A stretch of 64,000 bases of DNA. Origin: Candidatus Peregrinibacteria bacterium. Lineage in GTDB: Bacteria; Patescibacteriota; Gracilibacteria; UM-FILTER-43-11. Positions 1 through 10,772 of the stretch are shown piece by piece (within the stretch, counting starts at the first letter, position 1; the number at the start of each line of letters is the position of its first letter). The DNA is taken from the NCBI GenBank assembly GCA_016699515.1, contig CP064978.1, positions 1,240,001-1,304,000 on the forward strand, written 5' to 3'. A program made the position numbers and the translations under genes. Under the pieces are notes generated by a model. It was not told where the DNA came from and ran no database searches. It saw only the letters and a list, made by a program, of their open reading frames with translations.

Positions 1-1323
1 TTGAGCGCCGTGCGCAATCCTGATGATCGGTCGAGCTATCGCGTGGACGTATTTTTGGTGGATGATCAAAATCAGCCGATCACCAATGTGAATACTTCGG
101 TTAAACTGCGCACCGCCCATCCGGGAGAAGGGCGATTTGTGAACGACCTCGTTTCGATTGTGGATGGACGCGGCTCGACTACTTTTTTTGCTAAACCTTC
201 GGTGCCCAGCCTAGATTTGGTGGCGAGCCATCCGGTTTATTTTGGCAGTACGTTCACTTTGGTTCAACCTGCCGAATCTGCCACCCGCTTACGACTGGAT
301 GCTCCTGCAAAGGCGCTATTGGGTGAACGTATCGCCATTCCCGTTTACGCCGAGGACGATCAAGGACAATTGGACCGTACGTTTAATGACACCGTGTCTG
401 CTTTTATTGGGTCTTCGACCGCTTCGTATGGTTCGTTGCCTCGTTCGACCATTGCTCTTTTGAACGGACAAGGCCAGTTGGTGGTGCAAGCCGGTCGGCA
501 AACCGGACCACTGCAGGTGGGGGTGGACCATGTTGATTTAACCGGCGACCTAGCCTCGATTGCTCTAACAAGCCGCGTCGACCAAGCCGATTGGAGCTCG
601 CGCTTTCCGCAGGATTTAGTCGGTTCGTTTGTTGGATTCCCTGCCGGCCAATTCTGGGAAACCAATTACTTTGGTGGCCGGCACTTGATGCAAGGAAAAA
701 CCCAAGCGGTGATCGGTTCGATGCAGTCTTCGCAGAATGATCCGTTGGTTACTTTGTCGCCCCAAGGGCAGATCAGTCTTTTAAAACCGGGTTACGAGTT
801 TGTGGTGGAAAACCAAGGAGCATCCCTGGCGCTTTCTTTGATGGACTCGTCTGATTTTTCGGCGCTTTTTCAAATGGAGGTCCCGATTGTGGCCCGCGGC
901 ATTCACGCATACACAGCCGACGATTCTTTTGAACCGGGCCATCTTTATCTTGATCCTTCCAATGCCGAAGCGATGGTGGAACGATCCGGTGGGTTTGAGC
1001 TGGTGGACGGGGGCGCCGTAGTGGCTCGTTTTACTAAAACTTCGTGGGAATGGTTGGATTCGAATGTTTCACTTTCGCTCAAGTCGAATGAGTCCTTTGC
1101 GGGCTTAACGCTTACTTTGAGTCGATTTGGTAAACCTTTGGCCGATCTGTATTGGCTGCCGCAAGTCACCTCTATTTTACCCGAGCAAATTCAATGGTTA
1201 CGCCCCCTTCCTACGGAACGGTTGTTTTGCGGGCAACAGCACCACCCAAGCTATCGGACTCACTGTTTTGACCGGCGAAACGACGGAACTTTCGGTCCCT
1301 GCGGATTATGGGTTTACGGGTGA
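1..1323 (+). CDS. Giant SLH-anchored exoprotein, piece 1 (5' end outside window)
   Basis: First piece of a very large secreted surface protein whose start lies before the window; the TTG at base 1 is only the first codon available. The readable frame holds to about base 1190-1230, after which meaningful coding continues in the +2 frame, so the last 30-40 residues of this ORF are out-of-frame reading. Sequence is rich in beta-strand patterns, with two stretches resembling bacterial Ig-like (invasin-type) domains, for example around residues 15-70 (DDQNQPITNVNTSVKL) and 97-165. No cytoplasmic enzyme motif is visible. Role is inferred from the whole protein: an adhesin or structural exoprotein held on the wall by SLH domains in piece 4. 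Confidence is high that it is coding, low for the exact domain families. Confidence 0.7.
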   Translation: MSAVRNPDDRSSYRVDVFLVDDQNQPITNVNTSVKLRTAHPGEGRFVNDLVSIVDGRGSTTFFAKPSVPSLDLVASHPVYFGSTFTLVQPAESATRLRLDAPAKALLGERIAIPVYAEDDQGQLDRTFNDTVSAFIGSSTASYGSLPRSTIALLNGQGQLVVQAGRQTGPLQVGVDHVDLTGDLASIALTSRVDQADWSSRFPQDLVGSFVGFPAGQFWETNYFGGRHLMQGKTQAVIGSMQSSQNDPLVTLSPQGQISLLKPGYEFVVENQGASLALSLMDSSDFSALFQMEVPIVARGIHAYTADDSFEPGHLYLDPSNAEAMVERSGGFELVDGGAVVARFTKTSWEWLDSNVSLSLKSNESFAGLTLTLSRFGKPLADLYWLPQVTSILPEQIQWLRPLPTERLFCGQQHHPSYRTHCFDRRNDGTFGPCGLWVYG

Positions 1324-3739
1324 TTCGACCTATTTACTTCGGTTTGCGGGGGGCAGCCCGGTGGGAGCCGCGGTGCAATACGATGCCGGACCCCATACGG
1401 TGGTATTGGGCGATCCGACCATTCGATTGACCAATCGTCCCAATCAAGGGATTTCGTATGATTCTACGGTTGGCCAACAGTTCTTTAGTGATCCTAAAGG
1501 AGCGGGGATTAAAAGCTTAACTCATTTTGATTTTAATCGTGACGGACGTGAGGATGTGGCGGCTTTGACGAATGACGGACGTGTGCGTCTATTTTTGGCT
1601 GAAGCGAGCGGAGGAACGTATCGAGATCGCGGTGATCTTGCTTATTTAGCCGATCCGCCCATCAGCATGGTCGCTATGGATTTTTCGCACGATGGTTATG
1701 ATGATTTGATCGTGGGCACCGAAGGCGGTCGGTTGGTTATTTTGAATAATGACGCCGAAGTGATCACCCGCTTTGATCATCCGCTGAATGTTGGAAAACA
1801 ACTGTATCAGCTCCTGTCGGAAGATATGGACCGGGATGGATTTAATGATTTGATCACGGTGGATAGCCTGGGAGATGTGCGTATTTTTTACAATCAATCC
1901 GAACCCGGGCGTCTTTTTGGGCCGCAGGAGCAGATTCCGGTCGATGGGCAATTGATCGGAGAATATGGCCTTCATTTACGTGTGGGTGAAAACATGGGCA
2001 ATGAAGTGCGTATACGCTTTAGCGGCTTGCCCGAGCCTACCTCTCGCACGGCAAGCGCCCCGACGGTGCGTGCGCCTTCACCTCAACAACAAACGTATTT
2101 AAGCAACTACCTTAACGATCCCTCGGGCGCCACGGTGAGCCGGAGTGATGCCGAAAATTTCTTGGCGGACCAGGAGGCGAGAGTGGCCGATGCACGACAA
2201 ACCAACACGTTGGCCGACGCGCTTTTACTGCCCTGGCAAGAACAGGATGCCAGCGATACTTATTTTGCCCCTTCTGCCGACTATACGCGATTGTTGAGTA
2301 TTCAAAAAACCGTGGAACCGGTGAGTCGCCCCACTGCGACCAATGTGGATCGTGGAGAAGTGCTGCGCTACCGACTGGCTGTGACGGCACGCGACACGGT
2401 ACGCAATTTAGTGCTTGCGGACGCTTTGCCCGACTTGCTTGCGCTCAATCCCGATAGCCCTGTTTGTGAATCGGGAGCGTGTGGAGCCATGAAGACAACC
2501 GCCCGGGATGTGTATTTGTTCTTTAGCAACGTATCGCTGGAAGCCGGTCAATCAATGGTGGTGAGTTATGAGGCGACCGTTCAAACTACCCCGATTCCCA
2601 AAGTGGTTTTGCAGCGATACGATGGCACCACCGCCCTACAAAATAATCGGATTGCCCCTGTGGATGACGCGATCGATCTTTTGATTTCTCCTCCTTATAA
2701 TGCTTCGGGTGATTTGGTGCTGCATTATTCGGTGGAGCCAAGGCGCTATGAAGTTGCCTCAACGGTTTCGGCGGTTGCTCCCGAATGGGAAGATGGTGAA
2801 AAGGCCTTGAATGACTGTCAGGATGCCTTGAATGCCCTCACTCAATCGGCCGATCCAGCTCGTGAGTTGGCACGCGTGAATGCTTTGTGTGGTAGCGATG
2901 AGGCGATGGAATCGATTCGGAATGGATTTGACCCAACCAGCGGACAAACCCCGCCCACTCCCGAGGAATGCGGATTGAATCCGGATCGGTGTTCGCAAAG
3001 CATTATGGAAGATATTGCCGGCGTCATTAGTGGACTTAGCTGCTCCGGAGGCGGTTGTTTTCCAGTTCCTTATAACACCGCTTTTTTGGTTCCTTCTCCG
3101 CCCACGCCGATTCCTTTACCGGTGTTTGCGGCGCCCGTGGTTTACAATCCGCTGATTCCGGTGTGGCCCCCCACGCCCCCTTTGCCGGCCGAAGGCTCCG
3201 GATCGGTGATCCGTTTTTATGCTTCTCCCACCCTGACCGGCGGAGTGGGCTTGGCCCTTTGTTGGGGGCCCTATACGGGCAGTGTTCCGGTGCCTCCGCC
3301 GATTTTCCCTGTGCCTTATCCCCCGCCGATCGGTAATTGTTTAACGTATGCCATTCCCATTAGCAATGCGCCGCAATGCCGCCTAGCCAAAGACGCCATT
3401 ACCAAAGCGATGGAATTGGCCAATTCGGTGGTGAGCGATGTGCAATCCGGCATCACCGCTTTGAACTCGTCGGGAGTTCCCGCCAGCGTGCGTACTTCGG
3501 ATCAACAGGGCACCGGCGGATTGGAAGTGAGTTTGGCCGTTAATTTAGGCGGATCGCAAACCTTTACCCCTCCTTTGAAAGGTGTTTCTAATGTGCATGT
3601 GGGTGCATTTGATTCGATTGGAGGCGTTATTTCGAGCTGGGTTGATCGCCAATTACTTGAAATCACCAATAAATTATTGGACTTCCCCAGCATTCGTGTT
3701 CAGCTGCCCGACTTATCGAATGCTGTAGGGGACGATTAG
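1200..3739 (+). CDS. Giant SLH-anchored exoprotein, piece 2 (FG-GAP/VCBS and DUF11-like domains)
   Basis: Continuation of the giant exoprotein in frame +2. From about base 1525 to 1930 there are three FG-GAP/VCBS-type calcium-loop repeats (FDFNRDGREDV, MDFSHDGYDDL, EDMDRDGFNDL), typical of extracellular beta-propeller proteins. Around 2290-2600 a DUF11-like beta domain follows (VDRGEVLRYRLAVTARDTV), then cysteine-containing stretches and a long proline-rich segment at about 3065-3350. The frame ends at 3739 with GDD and a stop, but the upstream part of the next frame reads on without a gap. One missing G in the GGGG run at 3727-3730 would join the two. The protein is exported, probably as a beta-rich stalk or adhesin. 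Domain naming rests on motif recognition only. Confidence 0.72.
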
Positions 3740-6426
3740 GACGACTCACTCAGTTGGTAGAGGCATTTGGAAATAATGTGAATGCCGATAAAACCTATTT
3801 AGTTCAATCGATCGAGGCGTCCAAACCGACTGCCGAAGCGGCTGCGGATCCGCGCAAAAACGTTTCGTATTCTCTGGGAGCATCCTACGCGGCCATCGAG
3901 GCCAATTTGATTCATTTCAATACCAATCAAATCGATCAACTCTATGCCATTGCCGATGCGATTCCTTTGCTTAAACTGAACGAGCAGCCCATTGATTTTA
4001 AAATTCCTTGGCTTTCTTATGCTCAAATTCAAGATGCTATCCGGGATTTTAATCAGACCATTGCGTTTTATCAGCGGCAGGTGAACGACTATCGTGATTT
4101 GCTCGAAACGTATGTATGCCCGGATGCCACCGATCTTTGCGAACTGAAACGTATTTTAAACACGCTGATTGTGGACATCGATGGTTTAATCAGCAGTTTG
4201 CAGGCCAACATTGCCGTGTTGCAATCGTACGCTGCCTTTCCGCGTCAGTTTGACCGGCTGCAGCAAGACTTGGCGGATTATGTTTATCAAATCAGTCGAA
4301 TTGTCGACTCGTACGCCGATATGTTTGGCGGATGGTTGAGCACTATTCACAATCAAGTGACTGCGTATGTTGAAGTGGTACTCACCATTCAGGAAGTGGT
4401 TAAAAATATCCGAAAAATTATCGATGTTTTTGTGGACTTTGAGGATCACTGCGATATTTGTACCAATGAACGGTATGCCAATTTTGGTTGGTATTCGCTT
4501 TTGGGACTGGTGATTCCTGAACTTCCGGTGATTCAGTTTCCAAAATGGCCCGACTTGGTGATCGACCTTTCGGACGTTAAGGCTCAAGTGAATTTGGAGG
4601 TTCCGGTGGTGCACTTGATTCCTGAGCCGATTGTTTTACCAACGATTCCACGCATTTCTTTTCCTAAAATCCCCCGTTTGCAAGATTTGGAATTGTTAGC
4701 GCAACTGCCCACCATTCCGGTTTTGCCAGCTTTGCCTTCTTTGCCGGAACTGCCCCCATTGCCGGCTGTGCCCGTGGTGGATTTACCGACGCTGCCTCCT
4801 CCTCCTAAATTGCCGGATATCGGTCAAAGTTTTGATGCCATTTTGCCTTTGATTGAACAAATGCTGAATGCGTGGTGTTTGATTAAAAAATCGCTCACCC
4901 CCGTTCCGGAAGGGTACTTAAAAGACCATATTACACTACTCACCAATCGACCGGCGTACATGACACCACTCGATTTGCTGCGACCTACGTTTCCCAAAAT
5001 TCCTGCCGGAAACCTAGGTTTTGATGAAGTGCGCGTGGAAGCAAAAGTGCACTTGGGGTTACGCATTAAAGCGGCCTTTGAGGCTTTTGCCGATTTGGCG
5101 GATGAGTGGAATGGAGCGGCGACCGATTTTAGCAAGCTGATCGCTCAGGCGAGCGCGGATGCCGCTGCAGCAGTGCAACAAAAAATACAAGCCGCTCAAG
5201 AAGAGATCCGTCGCACCACCGGCGTGGATGATTTGATCGATACGATTGAAAATTTGGATCAGGTGATTGAAGACGCTTTCGATCGTGAGGTTCAACAGCG
5301 ATTAGATGATGCCGGCATACGGATTAATCAGAGCGACTTTGCACAAATGCTACAAGACAGCGAGCGGGACTTGGCACGCTTTTCTGAATCGCTCACCACA
5401 CTCATGGGTTCCGGCACGCAAGCAATTAATGAACAATTGGCCCGCGCCGTCGACGCAATGAACCAAGCGGTGGCGGAACGCTCGGAGGAATGGCGAGCTC
5501 AGTGGCGAGCGTTTTTGGCCGACACTTTGGTTCAATGGCTCCTGGACCGCTCGCAAGCGGTGCAAAATTTGGAACAATACGCTCGCGATCATCAATTTGA
5601 TCAAGCCGGTGTTCAGGATGCTTTGAACGAGTTGAACCGACTGATGGACCCGGATCGTCGTGATTCGCTTTCGATGACTCCCGCGATGGGCGCCACCGAA
5701 ACACGTGCTTTGAACGACATGAATTTGCTAGTCGATTCATTGAATCGTGCCAATCGTTCGGCAGTGGATTATCGAACGGTGATGGCAGATTTGGGCGTGC
5801 CTTCGGCTCGTTTGCCGGAACGCCCGTCTGTGCCCGATGGCCTAAAAACCGCCCAATCCGACCTGCTGGCCTATTTGAATCGTGTAAAAGACGAACGACA
5901 GCAAGCCAAAGAGACCGATGATTTGTTCACTTTACTGGCCGCTCGCTCCCATGAACATGCGTTGACGTTGACCGCCAGTCGCACTGGAGTTACTCCGGAA
6001 TCTGCTCCGGTAGTTTCGGCTTTAACCGCCACCACTTCTTTTGACGAATCCCCTCGAGAACGGCTAGCACAACAAACGCCTGCTACACTGCCTTCCTCTT
6101 CCTCCAGTTCCAGCGCCCCCACGGGTGGGGTGTGCGTGGGGTCATGCCTGGTGGATCCGCTCACGCATCAATTGGTCTCTTTTATTCCTTATCTCAGCCA
6201 ACCCGCCACTCATTCGATTACGTTTGCCGATAGTTGGGTTCCCCAGGAGCCGCATGCGGTTTATAGCGACCAAAATCGTGCGTATGTTAAGCAAAATGAT
6301 CGTGCACGCACCCCAATTCGTTACGTTCGTTCGGTGGCGCAGTGGTTTGTGTTGGATGATTTCTCTCGACTTGGGTCGGTGGTTTTACCGGTAAAGAGGC
6401 GGTCAATATGTTCCAGACCACTTTAA
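3730..6426 (+). CDS. Giant SLH-anchored exoprotein, piece 3 (helical rods and Pro-rich linker)
   Basis: Third piece of the giant exoprotein, frame +1. It is largely alpha-helical and probably coiled coil: long heptad-like stretches run from about 4030 to 4450 and from 5050 to 5960 (rich in Gln, Asp, Ala and Leu). Between them, at about 4680-4815, is a hinge of repeated Leu-Pro units (LPALPSLPELPPLPAVP). Cysteine pairs occur early (CPDATDLC, CDIC), which fits an exported protein with disulfides. A Ser-rich linker follows near 6090-6115. The frame stops at 6426, but from about 6375 the +3 frame carries on (GGFTGKEAVNMFQTTL); adding one G to the GGG at 6372-6374 restores continuity. No enzymatic motif was recognised. 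It may act as a rigid spacer that pushes distal domains away from the wall. Confidence 0.7.
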   Translation, partial: GRLGRLTQLVEAFGNNVNADKTYLVQSIEASKPTAEAAADPRKNVSYSLGASYAAIEANLIHFNTNQIDQLYAIADAIPLLKLNEQPIDFKIPWLSYAQIQDAIRDFNQTIAFYQRQVNDYRDLLETYVCPDATDLCELKRILNTLIVDIDGLISSLQANIAVLQSYAAFPRQFDRLQQDLADYVYQISRIVDSYADMFGGWLSTIHNQVTAYVEVVLTIQEVVKNIRKIIDVFVDFEDHCDICTNERYANFGWYSLLGLVIPELPVIQFPKWPDLVIDLSDVKAQVNLEVPVVHLIPEPIVLPTIPRISFPKIPRLQDLELLAQLPTIPVLPALPSLPELPPLPAVPVVDLPTLPPPPKLPDIGQSFDAILPLIEQMLNAWCLIKKSLTPVPEGYLKDHITLLTNRPAYMTPLDLLRPTFPKIPAGNLGFDEVRVEAKVHLGLRIKAAFEAFADLADEWNGAATDFSKLIAQASADAAAAVQQKIQAAQEEIRRTTGVDDLIDTIENLDQVIEDAFDREVQQRLDDAGIRINQSDFAQMLQDSERDLARFSESLTTLMGSGTQAINEQLARAVDAMNQAVAERSEEWRAQWRAFLADTLVQWLLDRSQAVQNLEQYARDHQFDQAGVQDALNELNRLMDPDRRDSLSMTPAMGATETRALNDMNLLVDSLNRANRSAVDYRTVMADLGVPSARLPERPSVPDGLKTAQSDLLAYLNRVKDERQQAKETDDLFTLLAARSHEHALTLTASRTGVTPESAPVVSALTATTSFDESPRERLAQQTPATLPSSSSSSSAPTGGVCVGSCLVDPLTHQLVSFIPYLSQPATHSITFADSWVPQEPHAVYSDQNRAYVKQNDRARTPIRYVRSVAQWFVLDDFSRLGSVVLPVKRRSICSRPL

Positions 6427-9269
6427 ATCGCAATGGATCCGGTGACATATCCTGGCTTGAATCAAGCCATCCACAAGTCTATGGTTATGGCATCGAAGTG
6501 ACCCGCTCCCTTTTTGGCTTTGACCGCGACCAAGGTGCAGATCGATTGGCGGATTTATCGGTGATCATGCTCCCGAAAGATCCTGAATCCACGCTTCCTA
6601 CCGTTTTGGTCAACGGTGCTCCGGTGGCGAGCAATACCTTGATCACATCGGCAACAAGTGTGGAGGAAGCGGAGCGAACCTTTGGTCTAGCGGGCATTCG
6701 GGTGATTACCGGGGCAGATCGTGTTACGTTCCCCACCCTGAACGCCTCCATTGCCTTGAATGCCTTGAAGGCGGTTTATGTGGTGGATTACACCGGGCCG
6801 CATGTTTCTTTGCCGCTGGCGAACGGCTTTTATCATATGGCCATTCGATGGTTTGACCGCCAAGGGTTTACTTCGACCGTTTCTGGCACAGAGCTATTGG
6901 CCCCCCAACGAGTGGATAGTGTGGCCACTCCGATCGACCTGCAGGCAGATGATGCCCTTTATGTTCCGGTGTATCGACCTGCCGAATGGACAGCCGCCGA
7001 ACTTTTGACCGATTTAAGCGGCAGCTTTGAATACGCGTGGGATACCGATCAGGACGGGGTGGCGGACCAAACCGGTGAACGGCTTTTCTTTCCGGCCCAA
7101 GCGGAACCTAAGACCTTGTGGATCACCCTTTATGCCGGCACCGATTTGAATGATCCGAGTTATGAGGTGTATCAAAAAGCGTTTAAAGTAGTGGTGTATA
7201 GCCCGGGTATTACGTTGGATTCCGATCGATTTTTTAATGAAGGGGTGATCGCGGGGCACTTAATTCCCCTGAACGATTCGGATTCATTGGATCAAATTCC
7301 GTTTGGTCTTTTTAGAAAACGCTGGGGCCAATGGAAAAATTTAGGTTTGCTTAAACACATCACTCAACACCCCACCGTGCCTGATGTCAGTGGAACTGTC
7401 GATCACACCGGCTTTTACACCACCACCAACGCCCAGGGCGATTATGAAATCGATGGACTGATTCAGGGCGATCGTTCGATTGTGGTTTATGATACGCAGT
7501 CGCACGAGGTGGCGCGCGTGCATGCCGGCACCGGGCATGTTGAATTGCTTGATGAACGCTATGAACTGATCGCGGCCACGGCAACCGATGCCATGCCAAC
7601 GCGGCTGGTGATTGTAGAACGCGCCAGCCAATCGATTCTGGCAAATGTGGTTTATGTGGCGGATGCTGATACGGACGTCACTTTGGTGAATGGGCCTTTG
7701 CAGGCGGACCAATTGGCTCCTTTGGGGGTCACGTTGGGGGATCCCAATCCTACCGATTCCATTGTGGCCGATCTTATTCCCGGGTCCGCTGCACAATTTG
7801 GCGGAGGAGCCGCTTTGTATAACCAACAAACCAACACTCCGATCGCCTTGATCGACACCGATGGAACCCTACGCTTGCTTAATGACGGCTATCGCCTGCG
7901 ACCTAAAAACATCGACCAGCCCGATGCTCCTGTGCTGTTTGAATTGGTTAATGAAGCGAATCAACCGGTGATGGAATTATTCATTCGCGCCAACTTTGAT
8001 GCGCTGGCGATTGACCAAACTACCCTGTGGGACGAATTGAGCCCGCGGATTGGCACGATCAAGTCTCTGGTTGGTTCGGCTTTTGCCGCCCTTGGTTCCA
8101 ATGGCGACGAGGCTACCAACCCTTTTCCCGACGTTCCCAGCGATCATCCGTATTACCAGGCGATCTTAGACCTGTATTCACGCCGCATTGTGCAAGGGTA
8201 TGGGGACGGGCTTTTCCCGCCCGATGCCACCTTGAGCCGCGCGGAGTTTGTGAAAATCGCCTTGGGATCGACCACCTGTTTGGATTGCACCACCCCCACC
8301 GATGCATTGCGCAGTGCGTATGATGCCATTCGTCCGTTCCCGGATGTCAGTTTGCCCGCTTGGTACCATTATTGTGTGTCGATTGCCAAAGAACAAAAAA
8401 TGGTCACAGGTTATGGGGATGGTCTCTTTAGGCCCGATCGCACCATTAGTCGGGCGGAGGCTGCGGCCGTGTTGATGCGCCAAGCTTCAATTCCATTGGT
8501 GGAAGCCCCTGATTCTTATTTTGAAGACGTTCCTAATGATGCTTGGTATGCCGATGCGGTTTATACGGCGGTGCAGATTGGGTTATTGAGTCATCAATCC
8601 GGTTTTGTTTTCCCCGATCAACCGATCACACGCGGTGAATTTGCTTTTATGGCAACCGGTGTTCTTTCGGTTTCGGATTGTCGTTTGGTTCCCGTGCCCC
8701 CCACGCCCGGCGATGCTACCCAAGGCACTTCCACCGGGGGAACGCAAACCGGTTCCACCCAAGAGCCTCCGGTTTCTACCGAGGTTTGCCCTTGCGTCTA
8801 TCAGCCTGGCCGCGATACCGATCGGGATGGTTTGAACGATGCGTGTGACGCCGACGTAGACGCGGACGGAGTGGAAAATGTCCTGTGCTTGTTTGATGGT
8901 AACGGGCAGTTGGACCCACACCTGGTTGCCGAAAGCGCCGACAACTGTATTTTTAATCCCAATCCCAATCAAGCCGATGCGGATGGTGACGGTGTTGGCG
9001 ATGTGTGCGAACCGCTTGATCAATGTCCCAATATCCCGGAAGATAATGATGGGGTGGAGGATCAGGATGGGTGTCCCGAAGTGGATCGGCCCACGCCACT
9101 TGGTCCACCGGGCGTTACGGTGAATCGTGGACCCCTTTGCTTTTTTCTGGATTACGCGGCTGATCTGGTGGCCGGTGATGAGGTGATGACCGCCATTACC
9201 GACCTGCCCACCCAATCGATTCTGTATTCTGAAAGCAACCCGCTGCTCATTCCCGGATCTAACCCATAA
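6375..9269 (+). CDS. Giant SLH-anchored exoprotein, piece 4 (three SLH domains, TSP3-like Ca repeats)
   Basis: C-terminal piece of the giant exoprotein, frame +3. After beta-rich domains comes a triplet of SLH domains: about 8118-8265 (FPDVPSDHPYYQAILDLY with GYGDGLFPPDATLSRAEF), 8337-8480 (GYGDGLFRPDRTISRAEA) and 8517-8655 (FEDVPNDAWYADAVY with PDQPITRGEFAF). SLH triplets bind secondary cell-wall polymers, so this end fixes the protein to the wall. After the SLH block come thrombospondin type 3-like calcium loops (DTDRDGLNDACDADVDADG, NQADADGDGVGDVCE) and a short hydrophobic tail. SLH domains placed near the C-terminus but followed by more domains are not the commonest arrangement. The stop at 9267-9269 is followed four bases later by the next gene, which implies an operon. 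Confidence 0.8.
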   Translation, partial: VGGFTGKEAVNMFQTTLNRNGSGDISWLESSHPQVYGYGIEVTRSLFGFDRDQGADRLADLSVIMLPKDPESTLPTVLVNGAPVASNTLITSATSVEEAERTFGLAGIRVITGADRVTFPTLNASIALNALKAVYVVDYTGPHVSLPLANGFYHMAIRWFDRQGFTSTVSGTELLAPQRVDSVATPIDLQADDALYVPVYRPAEWTAAELLTDLSGSFEYAWDTDQDGVADQTGERLFFPAQAEPKTLWITLYAGTDLNDPSYEVYQKAFKVVVYSPGITLDSDRFFNEGVIAGHLIPLNDSDSLDQIPFGLFRKRWGQWKNLGLLKHITQHPTVPDVSGTVDHTGFYTTTNAQGDYEIDGLIQGDRSIVVYDTQSHEVARVHAGTGHVELLDERYELIAATATDAMPTRLVIVERASQSILANVVYVADADTDVTLVNGPLQADQLAPLGVTLGDPNPTDSIVADLIPGSAAQFGGGAALYNQQTNTPIALIDTDGTLRLLNDGYRLRPKNIDQPDAPVLFELVNEANQPVMELFIRANFDALAIDQTTLWDELSPRIGTIKSLVGSAFAALGSNGDEATNPFPDVPSDHPYYQAILDLYSRRIVQGYGDGLFPPDATLSRAEFVKIALGSTTCLDCTTPTDALRSAYDAIRPFPDVSLPAWYHYCVSIAKEQKMVTGYGDGLFRPDRTISRAEAAAVLMRQASIPLVEAPDSYFEDVPNDAWYADAVYTAVQIGLLSHQSGFVFPDQPITRGEFAFMATGVLSVSDCRLVPVPPTPGDATQGTSTGGTQTGSTQEPPVSTEVCPCVYQPGRDTDRDGLNDACDADVDADGVENVLCLFDGNGQLDPHLVAESADNCIFNPNPNQADADGDGVGDVCEPLDQCPNIPEDNDGVEDQDGCPEVDRPTPLGPPGVTVNRGPLCFFLDYAADLVAGDEVMTAITDLPTQSILYSESNPLLIPGSNP

Positions 9270-9273
9270 TGCT

Positions 9274-10038
9274 ATGTTCAAAAAACCCTTTTTTCATTTT
9301 TTCATCGGCGGCATTCTTTTGGTGGTTGGATCAATGTGGCTGTTTCCCTCATCCGGTGCATCGAATGTTTTACTCCCTTATCCCAACGTCGCATCGGTGG
9401 CCTCTCAGGAAAGTTGCCAACAACGCACCGCCAACGAAATGACTTTAATGCGAGACGCTTGGTTGAGTCATTTAAACCAACTGCTTGCTTCGGAACGTGC
9501 GGCCAGTGATTTGGTGGACGATGGGTTTGAGAGTTTGCGTACGTATCGGTGCTGGTTGGATTATTTGTGCGAATCGGTTTTAATCAGCGGCAGTGCAGCC
9601 AGCGCTTCTGGTCAGGCTGGTTCGATTGCATCGCAACTGCGTACCCTACCCGGTTGCGAATCACCCGAGGCGGTGAGCATTCCTGGCACGTCGCTCGGTC
9701 GACTCAATCAATGCCAAGGAGAGGCGGCAAATCCACTAACCCTGGCCAGCCTTAATTACACCACTTGCAAACAAATGGTGTCGTATGAATTTTCGGGCGT
9801 GGACGTAGGCGATAGCAGCGCCTTGGCAGAAACGTTTAAAAATCAATCGGGGGCATTTGTCACTTTGGAATCGAAGCTGAAAGCCACCCACGGGCGACAA
9901 ACCAATCGCATTTTGAGTGAAAAACTGGGCAGCCTGCTCAACAAAATGCATGGCATGGAAAGTCATGTGAATTTGCTTCGTGATCAGCTCAAGCGATTGA
10001 ATGGCCGGATTCCTTGTTTTATTAACCGTTGCGATTAA
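9274..10038 (+). CDS. Exported protein of unknown function (exoprotein operon)
   Basis: 254-residue protein that starts at ATG 9274, four bases after the giant exoprotein stop, and so is very likely translated from the same mRNA. Residues 1-30 form a signal peptide or signal anchor (FFIGGILLVVGSMWLF). The mature part is helical, with six or more cysteines and a C-terminal coiled-coil-like segment (MHGMESHVNLLRDQLKRLNG) that ends in CFINRC. No known family was recognised. The next gene starts three bases after its stop. Together with the next three genes it forms a run of Cys-containing, helical exported proteins, so a structural or assembly role with the giant exoprotein is a reasonable inference. 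No functional motif supports anything more specific. Confidence 0.75.
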   Translation: MFKKPFFHFFIGGILLVVGSMWLFPSSGASNVLLPYPNVASVASQESCQQRTANEMTLMRDAWLSHLNQLLASERAASDLVDDGFESLRTYRCWLDYLCESVLISGSAASASGQAGSIASQLRTLPGCESPEAVSIPGTSLGRLNQCQGEAANPLTLASLNYTTCKQMVSYEFSGVDVGDSSALAETFKNQSGAFVTLESKLKATHGRQTNRILSEKLGSLLNKMHGMESHVNLLRDQLKRLNGRIPCFINRCD

Positions 10039-10041
10039 TTT

Positions 10042-10760
10042 ATGAACTTTGATGCCACACTTTTTCATCGGCCGGGACGATGGGTGGGATTCCTTTTGCT
10101 GGGATGGATGCTCCTTATCAGCCTTTCGGGTGTTGCCCGGGCTTCGGACCCTTTGGAATCCTGTGAAAAGCCGGCATTTGATCGGGCGGTTTTGGATGAG
10201 CCCATTAAAAATGAGGATGATTTTATACGTTTGTTTGAAAAAACTCGCACGGATTATCATGAATACATGAATTGCATTTTAATGCCGCCACCGCCTCGTT
10301 GATTGGCACGCCGGCCGATCGGGGCAAGTTGCTTACGCCGGAACAGGCGTGCAAAGCGGCACCGGATTTAAAACAGGTGATCGAAGCGAGCAGTCCGCTT
10401 ACTCTTTTGGACCCTCTGCTGGCCACTTATTATGATTATGCCGCTTTTCAAACCGACACTGTCAATACTCTTTCCAGCCAATTAAACATTTCGCCTACCG
10501 GTCGCCTGAGCGCCGTGGTCGATAGCCTGAATCAGCAACAACAACGCCAACAAACGGTGGACAACGAAATTCAGAACGCCCTGCTGGGTTTGAATTCAGC
10601 ATTTTTATCACTCAAAGAACTCAGGCGTGCTTATGTAATGCATGTTCATTTTCAGTGCATGTTGCAAAGCCTGGATTCTTATCGTCGCTTGATGTCGAAC
10701 ATTCGCAGTGTGGTCAGCCTGCTGCCCGATCTTTTGATCGATGCTAGTACCCATAAATAA
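10042..10760 (+). CDS. Exported helical protein, unknown function (one frameshift)
   Basis: Begins at ATG 10042 and carries a clear signal peptide (WVGFLLLGWMLLISLSGVARA followed by SDP). The first frame ends at 10302 after NCILMPPPPR, while a second frame that overlaps it (from about 10275) reads on as FNAATASLIGTPADRGKLL to a stop at 10760. One missing base near the TTTT at 10277-10280 joins them into a protein of about 239 residues. The mature region is helical, with a Gln-rich stretch (LNQQQQRQQTVDNEIQ) and a few cysteines. No family was recognised. It lies three bases after the previous gene and twelve before the next, in the same operon as the giant SLH protein. A secreted partner or structural protein is plausible but unproven. 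Confidence 0.72.
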
Positions 10761-10772
10761 TTTTTTTATTTC

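Noticed and set aside
3715..3760. Programmed frameshifting in the giant gene
   Set aside because: The shifts in this gene have different sequences and no shared slippery site or pseudoknot, and similar breaks occur in unrelated genes across the window.
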